Shown here: positions 39,776 through 47,988 of the stretch, piece after piece
Layout: each line of letters begins with the position of its first letter
Position numbering within the stretch: position 1 is the first letter of the stretch
Assembly: GCF_004745575.1 (NCBI RefSeq)
Contig: NZ_RPEM01000001.1
Location: 1 to 64,000 of the forward strand
Length of the DNA stretch: 64,000 bases
Reading direction: 5' to 3'
Origin: Pseudotabrizicola sediminis
GTDB lineage: Bacteria > Pseudomonadota > Alphaproteobacteria > Rhodobacterales > Rhodobacteraceae
Translations under genes and position numbers: made by a program
Notes under the pieces: model-generated
Databases searched by the model: none
Told to the model about the DNA's origin: nothing
Seen by the model: only the letters and a program-made list of their open reading frames with translations

Positions 39776-40360
39776 ATGGACGGCGATTTCAGAACTCAGT
39801 TTGTGCGCGACCCGGCGTCGCTGAAGCATTACCCGGCGCTGGTGCTGAATGCGGACTATCGCCCGCTCAGCTATTACCCGCTCAGCCTCTGGCCCTGGCA
39901 GGAGGCGATCAAGGCCGCGTTCCTCGACCGGGTGCAGATCGTGGCCGAATACGACCATGTTGTCCGAAGCCAGCGGGCCGAGTTCCGCATACCCTCGGTC
40001 GTCGTGCTCAAAGATTATGTGAAACCCCAAAAGCGCGTGGCCTTCACGCGCTTTAATCTTTTTCTGCGGGATGAATTCTGCTGCCAGTATTGCGGGGCCA
40101 AGGGTGATCTGACCTTTGATCATGTGATTCCCCGTGCGCGCGGCGGGGTGACCAGTTGGGAAAACGTGGTGGCCGCCTGCAGCCCATGCAACCTGCGCAA
40201 GGGATCGAAAACCCTGCGCCAGTCGGGCCTGCAGCTGAACCGCAGCCCGCGCGCCCCGAATGCCGAGGAAATGCAGGCCCATGGCCGCCGCTTCCCGCCC
40301 AATTACCTGCACGACAGCTGGATGGACTACCTGTACTGGGATGCAGAGCTGGACGCTTGA
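39776..40360 (+). CDS. HNH endonuclease family protein
   Basis: 194 residues. A C-terminal HNH nuclease fold with two zinc CxxC pairs (C103/C106 and C135/C138) brackets the catalytic region DHVIPRARGG (H116) with Asn130 in SWENVV. The N-terminal 95 residues (LVLNADYRPLSYYPLSLWPWQEAIKA) form a conserved module of this housekeeping HNH family, common in alphaproteobacteria outside mobile elements. No methylase partner is adjacent, so it is not obviously a restriction enzyme. Ribosome site weak at 39776; other starts are possible. Biological role unknown. Confidence 0.82.
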   Translation: MDGDFRTQFVRDPASLKHYPALVLNADYRPLSYYPLSLWPWQEAIKAAFLDRVQIVAEYDHVVRSQRAEFRIPSVVVLKDYVKPQKRVAFTRFNLFLRDEFCCQYCGAKGDLTFDHVIPRARGGVTSWENVVAACSPCNLRKGSKTLRQSGLQLNRSPRAPNAEEMQAHGRRFPPNYLHDSWMDYLYWDAELDA

Positions 40361-40435
40361 TCCGTCATAAGCCTGTTACAAAACCTTCACATTGCCTTTT
40401 GGCTTGTCTAGGATGCCACGTCTGGTCCGCAGGAG

Positions 40436-41140
40436 ATGGCGTTGGTTCCCCCGATTGAAATGGCAGCCCTCAATATGTTCGTCGCCCTCAGCTGTGGGGC
40501 GCTGGTCGGATCGGAACGGCAGGTGCGGCAGCGGATGGCCGGCCTGCGCACCAACGCGCTGGTCGCTTTGGGCGCGGCGAGTTTCGTTATTTTTTCATCG
40601 CTCTACCCCGATGAGATCAGCCCGACCCGGGTTGCGGCACAGATTGTGTCGGGTATCGGTTTTCTGGGGGCGGGAATCATCTTTCGGGACGGGTTCAACA
40701 TCCACGGGCTGAACACGGCGGCGACACTTTGGTGTTCCGCGGGGGTAGGCATGATGGCGGGGTCAGGCCAATGGCCCTTTGCGCTGCTGCTGACCGGGAT
40801 GGTGATGTTTGTGAACCTCGGTCTGCGCCCGCTGGTCAAATGGATCAAACGGCGGACCAAGGCCGGGATGCCGTTGGGCAAAACCTACCGCGTGCTGCTG
40901 ACCTGCAGCGCCGATCAGGAAGGTGTTTTGCGCAGTCTGATGCTGCGGACGCTGGCCATCGGCGGGCTGCACCTGTCGGATATTTCCGCCCGCCCCGCCG
41001 AAGACGGCGTTGGCCTTGATCTTTCGGTAACGGTTAGCGGCGAAGGTCTCCCCGATGCGTTGGTGGAACAGGCGGTTCACCGCCTTGCGGCCGAGCCGGG
41101 GCTGATCCGGGTACGCTGGGAAGCGATTGAAGAGATCTGA
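40436..41140 (+). CDS. MgtC/SapB family membrane protein
   Basis: 234 residues with four to five hydrophobic helices in the first 140 residues. The family motif is LSCGALVGSERQVRQRMAGLRTNALVALGA (cut: GxxxGxER...AGLRT), then GFLGAGIIFRD and TAATLWCSAGVGMMAG. A soluble ACT-like C-terminal domain (about 150-234) follows. MgtC proteins help survive low magnesium and modulate the ATP synthase in pathogens; in free-living bacteria their role is unclear. AGGAG abuts the ATG; a TTG at 40442 has better spacing. No Mg2+ transporter is adjacent. Confidence 0.88.
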   Translation: MALVPPIEMAALNMFVALSCGALVGSERQVRQRMAGLRTNALVALGAASFVIFSSLYPDEISPTRVAAQIVSGIGFLGAGIIFRDGFNIHGLNTAATLWCSAGVGMMAGSGQWPFALLLTGMVMFVNLGLRPLVKWIKRRTKAGMPLGKTYRVLLTCSADQEGVLRSLMLRTLAIGGLHLSDISARPAEDGVGLDLSVTVSGEGLPDALVEQAVHRLAAEPGLIRVRWEAIEEI

Positions 41141-41145
41141 TCGTC

Positions 41146-41157
41146 CAAAGCGCTTTG
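41146..41157. promoter_or_regulatory. LacI-type palindrome 1 upstream of zwf
   Basis: CAAAGCGCTTTG is a perfect 12-bp palindrome with the central CG step typical of LacI-family operators. It overlaps a possible -35 box (TTGATC, 41155-41160; -10 TAGACT, 41177-41182). The centre is 66 bp from the second palindrome. Confidence 0.5.
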
Positions 41158-41210
41158 ATCCGGTCGCACCGGGTGCTAGACTTCGCGCGACGGCTTGGGT
41201 ACAACGGTTG

Positions 41211-41224
41211 CGTTAGCGCTAACG
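41211..41224. promoter_or_regulatory. LacI-type palindrome 2 upstream of zwf
   Basis: CGTTAGCGCTAACG is a perfect 14-bp palindrome resembling the GTTAGCGCTAAC core used by many LacI-family sugar regulators. It lies 26 bp before the zwf ATG and downstream of the presumed start point, suiting roadblock repression or looping with palindrome 1. Confidence 0.6.
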
Positions 41225-41250
41225 GCGTCCGCAGCAGCAAGGATTTCCAA

Positions 41251-42702
41251 ATGGTTTCGCGTGTTATCCCGGTCGAGGTCTTTGATCTTGTGATCTTTGG
41301 CGGCACCGGCGATCTTGCCCGGCGCAAGATCCTGCCCGGGTTGTACCGCCGTTTTCTGGCGGGACAGATGACCGCTGACAGCCGCATCATCGGGGCCGCG
41401 CGGGGCGAGCTGACCGATGACGCTTTCCGCACGATGGTGGCCGAAGCCATTGACGAATTCGTGCCCAAGGATCGCCGCGACAGCGTGATGATCGCCGACT
41501 TCCTGTCGCGCCTGCATTACGTGGCCATTGATGCCAAGGGCGAAGGTGGCTGGGATGCGCTGAAAGGCCTGATGCGTGATGGGGTGGTGCGGGCGTTTTA
41601 CTTCTCGGTGGCCCCCGCGCTGTTTGGTGACATTGCCCTGCGGTTGAAAAAACACGGTGTGGCCGATGAAGCGGCGCGGATCGTGGTGGAAAAGCCATTT
41701 GGCCGCGATCTGGCGACGGCCAAGGCGCTGAACGCCACGCTGGCCCAGCATTTTCTTGAAACGCAGATCTACCGGATCGACCATTATCTGGGCAAGGAAA
41801 CCGTGCAGAACCTGATGGCGGTGCGCTTTGCCAATATCCTGTTCGAGCCGTTGTGGAAGTCCGAATACGTTGATCATGTGCAGATCACCGTGGCCGAAAC
41901 CGTCAGCGTGGACGGGCGTGGTGCCTATTACGACAAATCGGGCGCGATGCGCGATATGGTGCAGAACCATATGATGCAGCTGTTGTGCCTGATCGCGATG
42001 GAGCCGCCCTATCACTTCGACCCCGATGCGGTGCGCGATGAAAAGCTGAAAGTCATCCGCGCGCTGGACCCGGTGCCGCAGAACGATATCGTGCGCGGGC
42101 AGTATCTGGCCGGGGGCGGGCAGGGCGGCTATCTGGAACATTGCGAAAACCCTGCCAGCAGCACCGAAAGCTATATCGCGCTGAAGGTGCATGTGTCGAA
42201 CTGGCGCTGGAAGGGCACGCCGTTCTATCTGCGCACCGGCAAGCGGCTGCGGGCACGGGCGTCGGAAATTGCCATCACTTTCCGCGAACCGCCACACTCG
42301 ATTTTCGACGACGCAAAGGGCTGGCGCGAAAACGTGCTGGTGATCCGGTTGCAGCCCGATGAAGGCATGAACCTGATGGTGATGATCAAGGAACCGGGTC
42401 CGGGCGGTATGCGCCTGATGCAGGTGCCGCTGGACATGTCCTTTGCCGGCGTGCTGGGCGAGGAGGCTGAGGATATCCCGGACGCCTATGAACGGCTGAT
42501 CATGGATGTGATCCGGGGCAACCAGACCCTGTTCATGCGCGGCGACGAGGTCGAGGCGGCCTGGGCCTGGACCGACCCGATCATCGAAGGCTGGAATGCC
42601 ACCGGCACCAAGCCACAGGGCTATGACGCGGGATCTTCCGGGCCGGAAGATGCGTTGATGCTGATGCACCGCGACGGGCGGCGCTGGCGGGAGATACGCT
42701 GA
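41251..42702 (+). CDS. zwf: Glucose-6-phosphate 1-dehydrogenase
   Basis: Oxidises glucose-6-phosphate to 6-phosphogluconolactone with NADP+ (entry to the Entner-Doudoroff and pentose phosphate routes). 483 residues. The dinucleotide motif is [11 protein letters not shown] near the N-terminus; the catalytic peptide RIDHYLGKE (175-183) includes H178 and K182; [14 protein letters not shown] is present. AAGGA lies before the ATG at 41251; the frame is open upstream to 41155 through the operator, so the longer start is not used. Its stop overlaps the pgl ATG by one base. First gene of zwf-pgl-pgi. Confidence 0.97.
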   Translation: MVSRVIPVEVFDLVIFGGTGDLARRKILPGLYRRFLAGQMTADSRIIGAARGELTDDAFRTMVAEAIDEFVPKDRRDSVMIADFLSRLHYVAIDAKGEGGWDALKGLMRDGVVRAFYFSVAPALFGDIALRLKKHGVADEAARIVVEKPFGRDLATAKALNATLAQHFLETQIYRIDHYLGKETVQNLMAVRFANILFEPLWKSEYVDHVQITVAETVSVDGRGAYYDKSGAMRDMVQNHMMQLLCLIAMEPPYHFDPDAVRDEKLKVIRALDPVPQNDIVRGQYLAGGGQGGYLEHCENPASSTESYIALKVHVSNWRWKGTPFYLRTGKRLRARASEIAITFREPPHSIFDDAKGWRENVLVIRLQPDEGMNLMVMIKEPGPGGMRLMQVPLDMSFAGVLGEEAEDIPDAYERLIMDVIRGNQTLFMRGDEVEAAWAWTDPIIEGWNATGTKPQGYDAGSSGPEDALMLMHRDGRRWREIR

Positions 42703-43373
42703 TGGATTTTGTAACCTACCCTGATGCCGAGATGATGTATCTGGTGCTGGCCAAGCAGATCGCCAGCGAACTGGGTGCGTTTCTGCGCCGCGATGGCCAT
42801 GCCTCGCTGTGCGTGCCGGGTGGCACCACGCCGGGTCCGGTGTTTGACACGCTGTCGGGGGTCGAGCTGGACTGGCCGAATGTGGCGGTGTTCCTGAATG
42901 ATGAACGCTGGGTGCCGGAAAGCAACCCGCGGTCCAACACCCGCCTGCTGCGCGAACGGTTGCTGCGCGGGCCGGCGGCATCGGCCAACCTTGTGCCGCT
43001 CTATGCCCCGGCGGATCAGCCCGAAGACATGCTCGACGCTTTGTCGGCGGGCCTTGCGCCGCATCTGCCGATCTCGGTGCTGCTGTTGGGGATGGGCGCG
43101 GATATGCACACGGCCAGCCTGTTTCCCGGCGCCGATCTCCTGGAACAAGCCCTCGCCGCTGACGCACCGGTGCTGATGGCCCTGCGCGCCGATGCGGCGG
43201 GCGAGCCGCGCATCACCCTGTCGGCCCCGGCGCTCAGGACCGCGTTTCACACCCATATCCTGATCAAGGGCGCGGAAAAGCGTGCAGCCCTTGAGCGGGC
43301 GCAAAGCCTGTCCGTCGCGGAGGCGCCGGTGCGCGCCGTGCTGGATGTCGCAACCGTTCACTGGACCGAATGA
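42702..43373 (+). CDS. pgl: 6-phosphogluconolactonase
   Basis: Hydrolyses the lactone made by Zwf. 223 residues of the NagB-like DevB/SOL family, with [16 protein letters not shown] (phosphate-binding loop), [19 protein letters not shown] and [15 protein letters not shown]. It starts within the zwf stop codon and ends two bases before pgi, so the three genes are a tightly packed operon. Confidence 0.95.
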   Translation: MDFVTYPDAEMMYLVLAKQIASELGAFLRRDGHASLCVPGGTTPGPVFDTLSGVELDWPNVAVFLNDERWVPESNPRSNTRLLRERLLRGPAASANLVPLYAPADQPEDMLDALSAGLAPHLPISVLLLGMGADMHTASLFPGADLLEQALAADAPVLMALRADAAGEPRITLSAPALRTAFHTHILIKGAEKRAALERAQSLSVAEAPVRAVLDVATVHWTE

Positions 43374-43374
43374 C

Positions 43375-44976
43375 ATGAACCAACACTGGGACGCCCTGAA
43401 AGACCACCACGCGGCTGTTGAGGGTCGTCCGATCCTGGACCTGTTTGAGGATGGCACCCGCGCGGCGGAGTTTACCGCCCGCGCCGATGGCATGATCCTC
43501 GATTTCGCCAAGACCAACATTGATGCGCGCGGCCGCGCGCTGCTGCTGCAGCTGGCCGAGGCGGCCGGGCTGGCCGACAAGCGCGCGGCGATGTTTGCAG
43601 GGGCAAAGATCAATGAAACCGAGGGCAGGGCGGTGCTGCACACGGCCTTGCGCAACATGGATACGCCTTTGATGGTGGATGGCCAGGATGTGACCATCGC
43701 CCTGCGCGAGACCCATGCAAGGATGACGGCCTTCGCGGATGACGTGCGGACGGGCCGGTTCACCGGGCAGGGCGGCAAGATCACCGATGTGGTGAATATC
43801 GGGATCGGCGGGTCGGACCTTGGGCCTGCCATGGCGGTGCTGGCACTGGCACCGTTCCATAACGGGCCGCGCGTGCATTTCATCTCGAACGTCGATGGCG
43901 CGCATGCGGCGGATACGCTGCAAGGCCTGAACCCGGAAACCACGCTGGTGATTGTGGCGTCCAAGACCTTCACCACCATCGAGACGATGACCAATGCCGA
44001 AACTGTGCGGGGTTGGATGGCACAAAAGGTCGCCAACCCGGCGGCGCAGTTCGCCGCAGTTTCAACCGCTGCCGAGAAAACATCGGCCTTCGGCATCGCC
44101 AGTGAACGGGTGTTCGGTTTTGAAGACTGGGTCGGCGGGCGCTATTCGATGTGGGGGCCGATCGGGCTGTCGCTGATGCTGGCAGTGGGGCCGGAAGGCT
44201 TTGCCGCATTCCTGCGGGGCGGGGCGGCGATGGATGCGCATTTTCGCACAGCACCCTTCGCCGAAAACCTGCCCGTGCTGCTGGCGCTGGTCGGCATCTG
44301 GCACAACCAGATCTGCGGCTACACAACCCGCGCCGTGCTGCCCTATGATCAAAGGCTCAGCCGTCTTCCCGCCTATCTGCAACAGCTGGAGATGGAATCG
44401 AACGGCAAGCGCGTGGCGATGGATGGCACCGATCTGCCCTATCATTCCGGCCCCGTGGTCTGGGGCGAACCGGGCACCAACGGCCAGCACGCGTTCTACC
44501 AGCTGATCCATCAGGGCACGCGGGTTGTGCCATGTGAATTTCTGGTGGCCCGCCGCGGCCATGAACCCGATCTTGCGCATCAGCACCTGCTTCTGGTGTC
44601 AAACTGCCTTGCGCAATCCGAAGCGCTGCTGCGTGGCCGCAGCCTCGCGGAAGCCACCGCGATCATGGCGAAAAAGGGCCTGACCGGGGCCGAACTGGAC
44701 CGTCAGGCCCGCCACCGCGTTTTCCCTGGCAACCGCCCCAGCACCACATTGGCCTATGATCAGCTGACGCCCTTTCTACTGGGCCAGATCATCGCGCTTT
44801 ATGAACACCGGGTGTTTGTCGAGGGCGTGATCCTGGGGATCAACTCTTACGATCAGTGGGGGGTGGAGCTGGGCAAGGAACTGGCGCTTGCCTTGCAACC
44901 GATGCTGGAAGGCAAGGCGGATACCGCGGGCAAAGACGGATCGACCCGGCAGCTGGTGGACTGGGCGCGCGGCTAG
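43375..44976 (+). CDS. pgi: Glucose-6-phosphate isomerase
   Basis: Interconverts glucose-6-phosphate and fructose-6-phosphate, letting gluconeogenic fructose-6-P re-enter the Zwf route. 533 residues. Signatures are [59 protein letters not shown], and the late [14 protein letters not shown] that ends the active site. Last of the zwf-pgl-pgi operon; start two bases after the pgl stop. Confidence 0.96.
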   Translation: MNQHWDALKDHHAAVEGRPILDLFEDGTRAAEFTARADGMILDFAKTNIDARGRALLLQLAEAAGLADKRAAMFAGAKINETEGRAVLHTALRNMDTPLMVDGQDVTIALRETHARMTAFADDVRTGRFTGQGGKITDVVNIGIGGSDLGPAMAVLALAPFHNGPRVHFISNVDGAHAADTLQGLNPETTLVIVASKTFTTIETMTNAETVRGWMAQKVANPAAQFAAVSTAAEKTSAFGIASERVFGFEDWVGGRYSMWGPIGLSLMLAVGPEGFAAFLRGGAAMDAHFRTAPFAENLPVLLALVGIWHNQICGYTTRAVLPYDQRLSRLPAYLQQLEMESNGKRVAMDGTDLPYHSGPVVWGEPGTNGQHAFYQLIHQGTRVVPCEFLVARRGHEPDLAHQHLLLVSNCLAQSEALLRGRSLAEATAIMAKKGLTGAELDRQARHRVFPGNRPSTTLAYDQLTPFLLGQIIALYEHRVFVEGVILGINSYDQWGVELGKELALALQPMLEGKADTAGKDGSTRQLVDWARG

Positions 44977-45008
44977 CCTTCACATCGGGCAAAACTCACT
45001 GCGGGGGT

Positions 45009-45029
45009 CCGGGGGCACAAAGCCCCCGG
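45009..45029. terminator. Hairpin between pgi and ridA
   Basis: CCGGGGGC and GCCCCCGG pair around ACAAA in the gap between two convergent genes. There is no real T-run, so termination strength is uncertain. Confidence 0.4.
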
Positions 45030-45035
45030 GGCCGG

Positions 45036-45389
45036 TTATTTCAGAGCCGCGGTGACGATCACCTCCACCAGATACTCCGGTGTCGCCAGCTTCGCCTCAC
45101 CGGTCGCGCGCGCAGGCGTGTGGCCCTGCGGCACCCAGGCATCCCACACAGCGTTCATCTGCGCAAAATCGGCCATATCCGCCATCCAGATCTGCGCCGA
45201 CAGGATACGGGTCTTGTCGGTGCCGGCCTCGGCCAGAATGCGGTCTACCTCGGCCAGACAGGCGCGGGTCTGCCCCGCCACCGATGTGCCCGGCGCACCG
45301 ACCTGACCGGCCAGCCAGATGATCCCGTTGTAGCACACAGCCTCGCTCATACGCGCGCCGGTGCCGATGCGTGTGATGTCGTCATTCAT
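45036..45389 (-). CDS. RidA family protein
   Basis: 117-residue YjgF/YER057c/UK114 superfamily member. RidA proper deaminates reactive enamine/imine intermediates from PLP enzymes; the relatives vary. The conserved pocket Arg is in RILSAQIWMADM (position about 72 by family alignment), with NGIIWLAGQVG near the start and a C-terminal VEVIVTAAL strand. The classic RidA CVEV-type ending is not exact, so it belongs to a sub-group. Start at 45389 follows GGAG. It is the last chromosomal gene before the integrated element's left attachment site. Confidence 0.85.
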   Translation of the reverse strand: MNDDITRIGTGARMSEAVCYNGIIWLAGQVGAPGTSVAGQTRACLAEVDRILAEAGTDKTRILSAQIWMADMADFAQMNAVWDAWVPQGHTPARATGEAKLATPEYLVEVIVTAALK

Positions 45390-45698
45390 GGGGCAACTCC
45401 GCTTGTGAAAATCCCTCGCCTGCCTAGCGGGCAAGCGCCGCAAAGGGAAGGGGCGTTGCCGGGAGGGGACTGTAGAAGGATGATTGGGGGTGGAGCGGGT
45501 GAAGGGCGACCGGAGACAAAATCGAACCGGGATGCTCTGCCGCATTTTCCTTCATTCTCAATAAGTTAAGCCAGCTTGGCCTTCCGGTGGGTTTTCACCG
45601 TGTGTGCCTGACGTGCTGTCAGTGTGTGCCGCAACTTCTGATGCAGCTCCTTTTGCGTTTTAGAGTAGAGCGCCCGTTATCCGCAAGACGTTTTTGAT
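45390..45698. other. Junction region of chromosome and element
   Basis: Holds the ridA upstream region, the left 16-bp attachment copy (45491-45506), then about 190 bp of element DNA with no ORF, tRNA or clear promoter. The sequence becomes markedly more AT-rich after about 45530. Confidence 0.5.
45491..45506. repeat. attL, 16-bp attachment repeat
   Basis: TGGAGCGGGTGAAGGG, identical to the last 16 bases (reverse strand, including CCA) of the tRNA-Gly gene at the right end. Bases flanking it on the two sides differ from those at 52517-52532, as expected at an integration junction. Confidence 0.85.
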
Positions 45699-46199
45699 TT
45701 ACAGCTCTGTCCCGACGACCAAAAAGCCGAAAGAAATATCCCGCCCCTCCGGCCCGAACCCTGTATTCAACGAAAAGCCATTTGGTTTCTTTTCACTCAC
45801 ATGCGCTTGTCCTTCCGGCAACTCGATCGACACAAAATAGTGCTTCTTTACTGGCTCTGCGAAGTTCACAGCCAATTTTCCAATTCCGTGGTCGGTAACG
45901 CTGCTAATTCCTTTGGCGTGTTCTATGGCGAGTTTTCCGGATGCAAAATTTACGAACCCATGGGCTATGACGCGGGTTTTGCTCAGGTCAAGAATTTGAC
46001 TTTCCAGCAGGGTTCCGCGCCTTATTTGCTCGTTCAGTTGTTCTGTAACTTCATCGCCCCACCTAACATGGTCCTTTTCCGCCGCGCTCGGATGCGTCAC
46101 CCTGTAGAAACTTGCTGCAAATGCAGTAAGGGAAAATGCCTGAGCAATCGTTTCTATCAGCTTTCTTGTCGGGCCTTCTTTTTTTGGCTCTTTGATCAT
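45699..46199 (-). CDS. Element left-end cargo protein, tail-fibre-like C-terminus
   Basis: 166 residues (192 from the further ATG at 46277). GC is about half, well below the flanks. Residues about 15-35 (LIETIAQAFSLTAFAASFYRV) are hydrophobic or amphipathic, and a helical linker follows. The last 80 residues are beta-rich, with HGFVNFASGKLAIEHAKGISSV cut at its core VTDHGIGKLAVNF and FVSIELPEG. That cadence is typical of C-terminal knob domains in phage tail-fibre proteins. It faces away from the integrase at the outer end, where cargo or moron genes commonly lie. No ribosome site is convincing. Function unknown. Confidence 0.5.
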   Translation of the reverse strand: MIKEPKKEGPTRKLIETIAQAFSLTAFAASFYRVTHPSAAEKDHVRWGDEVTEQLNEQIRRGTLLESQILDLSKTRVIAHGFVNFASGKLAIEHAKGISSVTDHGIGKLAVNFAEPVKKHYFVSIELPEGQAHVSEKKPNGFSLNTGFGPEGRDISFGFLVVGTEL

Positions 46200-46505
46200 T
46201 TCACTGGCCCACGTTCTTCGATCCACTCCATGCAATAGACCAGTCGTCTTTGCCAAATGTCCACATAAAATGACCAAAAAATCTGAAGCCCTGACCTCAC
46301 CAGGTGAAGCCGCGCGTTACCCCCGGTGGGGTCGCCTTCTCCACCGTCCGGGGCACCCCATACCGCGCCCCTGCCGCCCCTTGGTCCACCTTCCGGGACC
46401 GGGTGACGCCCCAACTTCCCACGCGATTAACACTCACAACGTTCCTTGACGTTTGACAAATGGTCCTGCTAGATGCCCTCACAGTCCACCAGAGGGGGCA
46501 CAGCC
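46200..46505. other. Divergent intergenic region with recombinase promoter
   Basis: Upstream region of both the left-end cargo gene and the serine recombinase. It has several GC-rich inverted segments (46300-46410) and, near the recombinase, TTGACG (46446-46451) and TAGATG (46470-46475) with an 18-bp spacer, a credible sigma-70 promoter. GAGGGGG before ATG 46506 is the ribosome site. Minus-strand ORFs here are unconvincing. Confidence 0.5.
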
Positions 46506-47171
46506 ATGAAGCAATTCGTCATCTATCGCAGGGTAAGCACAGAGGATCAGGGACGCTCAGGCCTTGGCCTAGAGGCCCAGACACGGGACATAGACCTGTA
46601 TCTGAACAACTATGCCGAGACCCCCTTTGAGATCGCCGGGGCCTTCCTTGACGTGCTCTCTGGCCGGGACAATGACCGCCCGGAGTTGACCAAGGCCCTA
46701 GACCTGTGCCGCAGGACGGGGGCGGAGTTGCTGGTGGCGAAGCTGGACCGCCTGTCCCGCCGCGTGTCCTTCATCGCGGCAATCATGGATGACCCCAAGG
46801 TGCGCCTCCGGGTGGCCTCTATGCCCAACGCGGACAAGTTTCAGTTGCACATCTACGCCGCTCTTGCGGAACAGGAACGGGACTTCATCTCCCTGCGGAC
46901 CAAGGCAGCACTGGCAGAGGCGAAGGCCAGAGGCCAGAAGCTAGGCGGGATGCGGGACAAGACCGGAAAGCGCAATGAGGCTGTCCAGAGGGGCGCACAG
47001 GCGTTTGCCCAGAAGTTGAAGCCCATTGTGGAACCTTTGCGGACCTCTGGGGCCACACTGGCGGATATCGCGGGGGCACTGGACGGGGCAGGGATCAGCA
47101 CCGCACGGGGCGGTAAGTGGACCCCTACGCAGGTTAAGCGGGTGCTGGAGAGGATTGCATTGGGCGCATAG
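46506..47171 (+). CDS. Serine recombinase (resolvase/invertase family)
   Basis: 221-residue serine recombinase. The catalytic domain (about 1-135) has the nucleophile S11 in IYRRVSTEDQ, the segment LEAQTRDID, and the essential arginines R82 and R85 in LDRLSRRVSF. A C-terminal helix-turn-helix (about 175-221, TLADIAGALDGAGISTARGGKWTP cut: the IAGALDGAGI core and QVKRVLERI) should bind DNA. Small type, without the long zinc-ribbon domain of large serine integrases, so resolution, inversion or promoter switching is likelier than primary integration. Has its own promoter, and a terminator follows. Confidence 0.85.
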   Translation: MKQFVIYRRVSTEDQGRSGLGLEAQTRDIDLYLNNYAETPFEIAGAFLDVLSGRDNDRPELTKALDLCRRTGAELLVAKLDRLSRRVSFIAAIMDDPKVRLRVASMPNADKFQLHIYAALAEQERDFISLRTKAALAEAKARGQKLGGMRDKTGKRNEAVQRGAQAFAQKLKPIVEPLRTSGATLADIAGALDGAGISTARGGKWTPTQVKRVLERIALGA

Positions 47172-47225
47172 CTGATGTGTTAGCCATGATGTGGCTGCAT
47201 GTCTTCCTATCTGTATTGTTGACGT

Positions 47226-47255
47226 GGCCTCCGGGGATCACCTTGGAGGCCTTTT
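47226..47255 (+). terminator. Terminator of the serine recombinase
   Basis: GGCCTCC pairs with GGAGGCC around GGGGATCACCTT, then TTTT. A similar hairpin with the same GATCACCT loop core occurs at 48961-48987. Confidence 0.75.
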
Positions 47256-47345
47256 GGTATACCCCGTGAACTTCCTTGGGTAATAACGCCTCTAACTGTC
47301 ACTCTGATGGATAGTTAGTCTGCCGTAAGTCTATATCCGATCTAG

Positions 47346-47364
47346 ACCTAAGTTGAACTTAGGT
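47346..47364. promoter_or_regulatory. 19-bp palindrome
   Basis: ACCTAAGTTGAACTTAGGT is a perfect palindrome about a central G. Size and symmetry fit a dimeric regulator operator or a recombinase dimer site. It lies 175 bp after the serine recombinase gene and 205 bp before the next ORF. Confidence 0.5.
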
Positions 47365-47568
47365 TAATCAAATATTTCATCCCCATACAGGCACCATCGG
47401 ACCCCCTCAACGCACCTCCAGCCAACCCCACAACGCCCATCTAGTCCCCATACGGGAACCACCTTTCGACACCCCCGGAGATAGTCCCCACAAGGGGAGT
47501 ATATCGTGATTTGTCAGATGCTTCCGGCATGTGCTTCATCCTCCGTGTGAACCACGAAAGGACACATC

Positions 47569-47892
47569 ATGACCAAGCAACTGACCTCCATCTCCGCCCA
47601 CCTGTGCCACGCCGGGGAGATCATAGACGCAATCGCAGAGGCCACCGTGAAGGCCACCCCAGACGCCCCTACAGTCCTCGCCCACATCGACGCGGCCCAG
47701 TCCTTCGTGACCGCCGCAGACGCCCTGTATGAGGCCGCAGAGAGGGTCGCCTTGGGTCAGCCTGTGGACACCCCGGAGTTGCTCTTTGCGTTGCGGGTGG
47801 CGGGCGTGAAGGCCGCAGAAGGTATCGACTTGCTGGCAGGGAAGCCGGTGGCGGGGAATGTGACGGTCTTCCCGATCACTGGCACCCACTGA
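47569..47892 (+). CDS. Element protein of unknown function, 107 aa
   Basis: Small acidic helical protein (MTKQLTSISAHLCHAGEIID at the start). Alternating Ala, Asp and Glu-rich helices suggest a three-helix bundle. AAAGGA precedes the ATG. A short Pro/Val C-terminal tail (NVTVFPITGTH) follows. No TM segment, signal or recognised family. First of four colinear unknown genes; it probably shares a transcript with the next, 96 bp away. Confidence 0.6.
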   Translation: MTKQLTSISAHLCHAGEIIDAIAEATVKATPDAPTVLAHIDAAQSFVTAADALYEAAERVALGQPVDTPELLFALRVAGVKAAEGIDLLAGKPVAGNVTVFPITGTH

Positions 47893-47920
47893 CGGGCGAT
47901 GCTGGCGGGGTCGGCCAAAA

Positions 47921-47935
47921 ACCCCTTCGCTTAGG
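47921..47935. repeat. 15-bp direct repeat, copy 1
   Basis: ACCCCTTCGCTTAGG, intergenic, with an identical copy at 50873-50887. It shares CTTAGG with the 19-bp palindrome. Confidence 0.5.
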
Positions 47936-47988
47936 ACATTCCGTCCATCTCCATCCCCATCATTCCAATCCAAAGAGGAACAACGATC

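Larger units (their letters stand above)
47172..47568. other. Regulatory gap with palindromes
   Basis: Contains the recombinase terminator (47226-47255), a 19-bp palindrome (47346-47364), and small hairpins such as TCCCCACAAGGGGA at 47486-47499. The repeated phrase AGTCCCCA suggests a structured leader. It could hold the origin, a recombination site or an operator. No gene is convincing. Confidence 0.5.

Noticed and set aside
45481-45520. A second tRNA-like match near 45491.
   Set aside because: Only 16 bases match the tRNA 3' end; the rest of the tRNA is absent. It is the attachment remnant.
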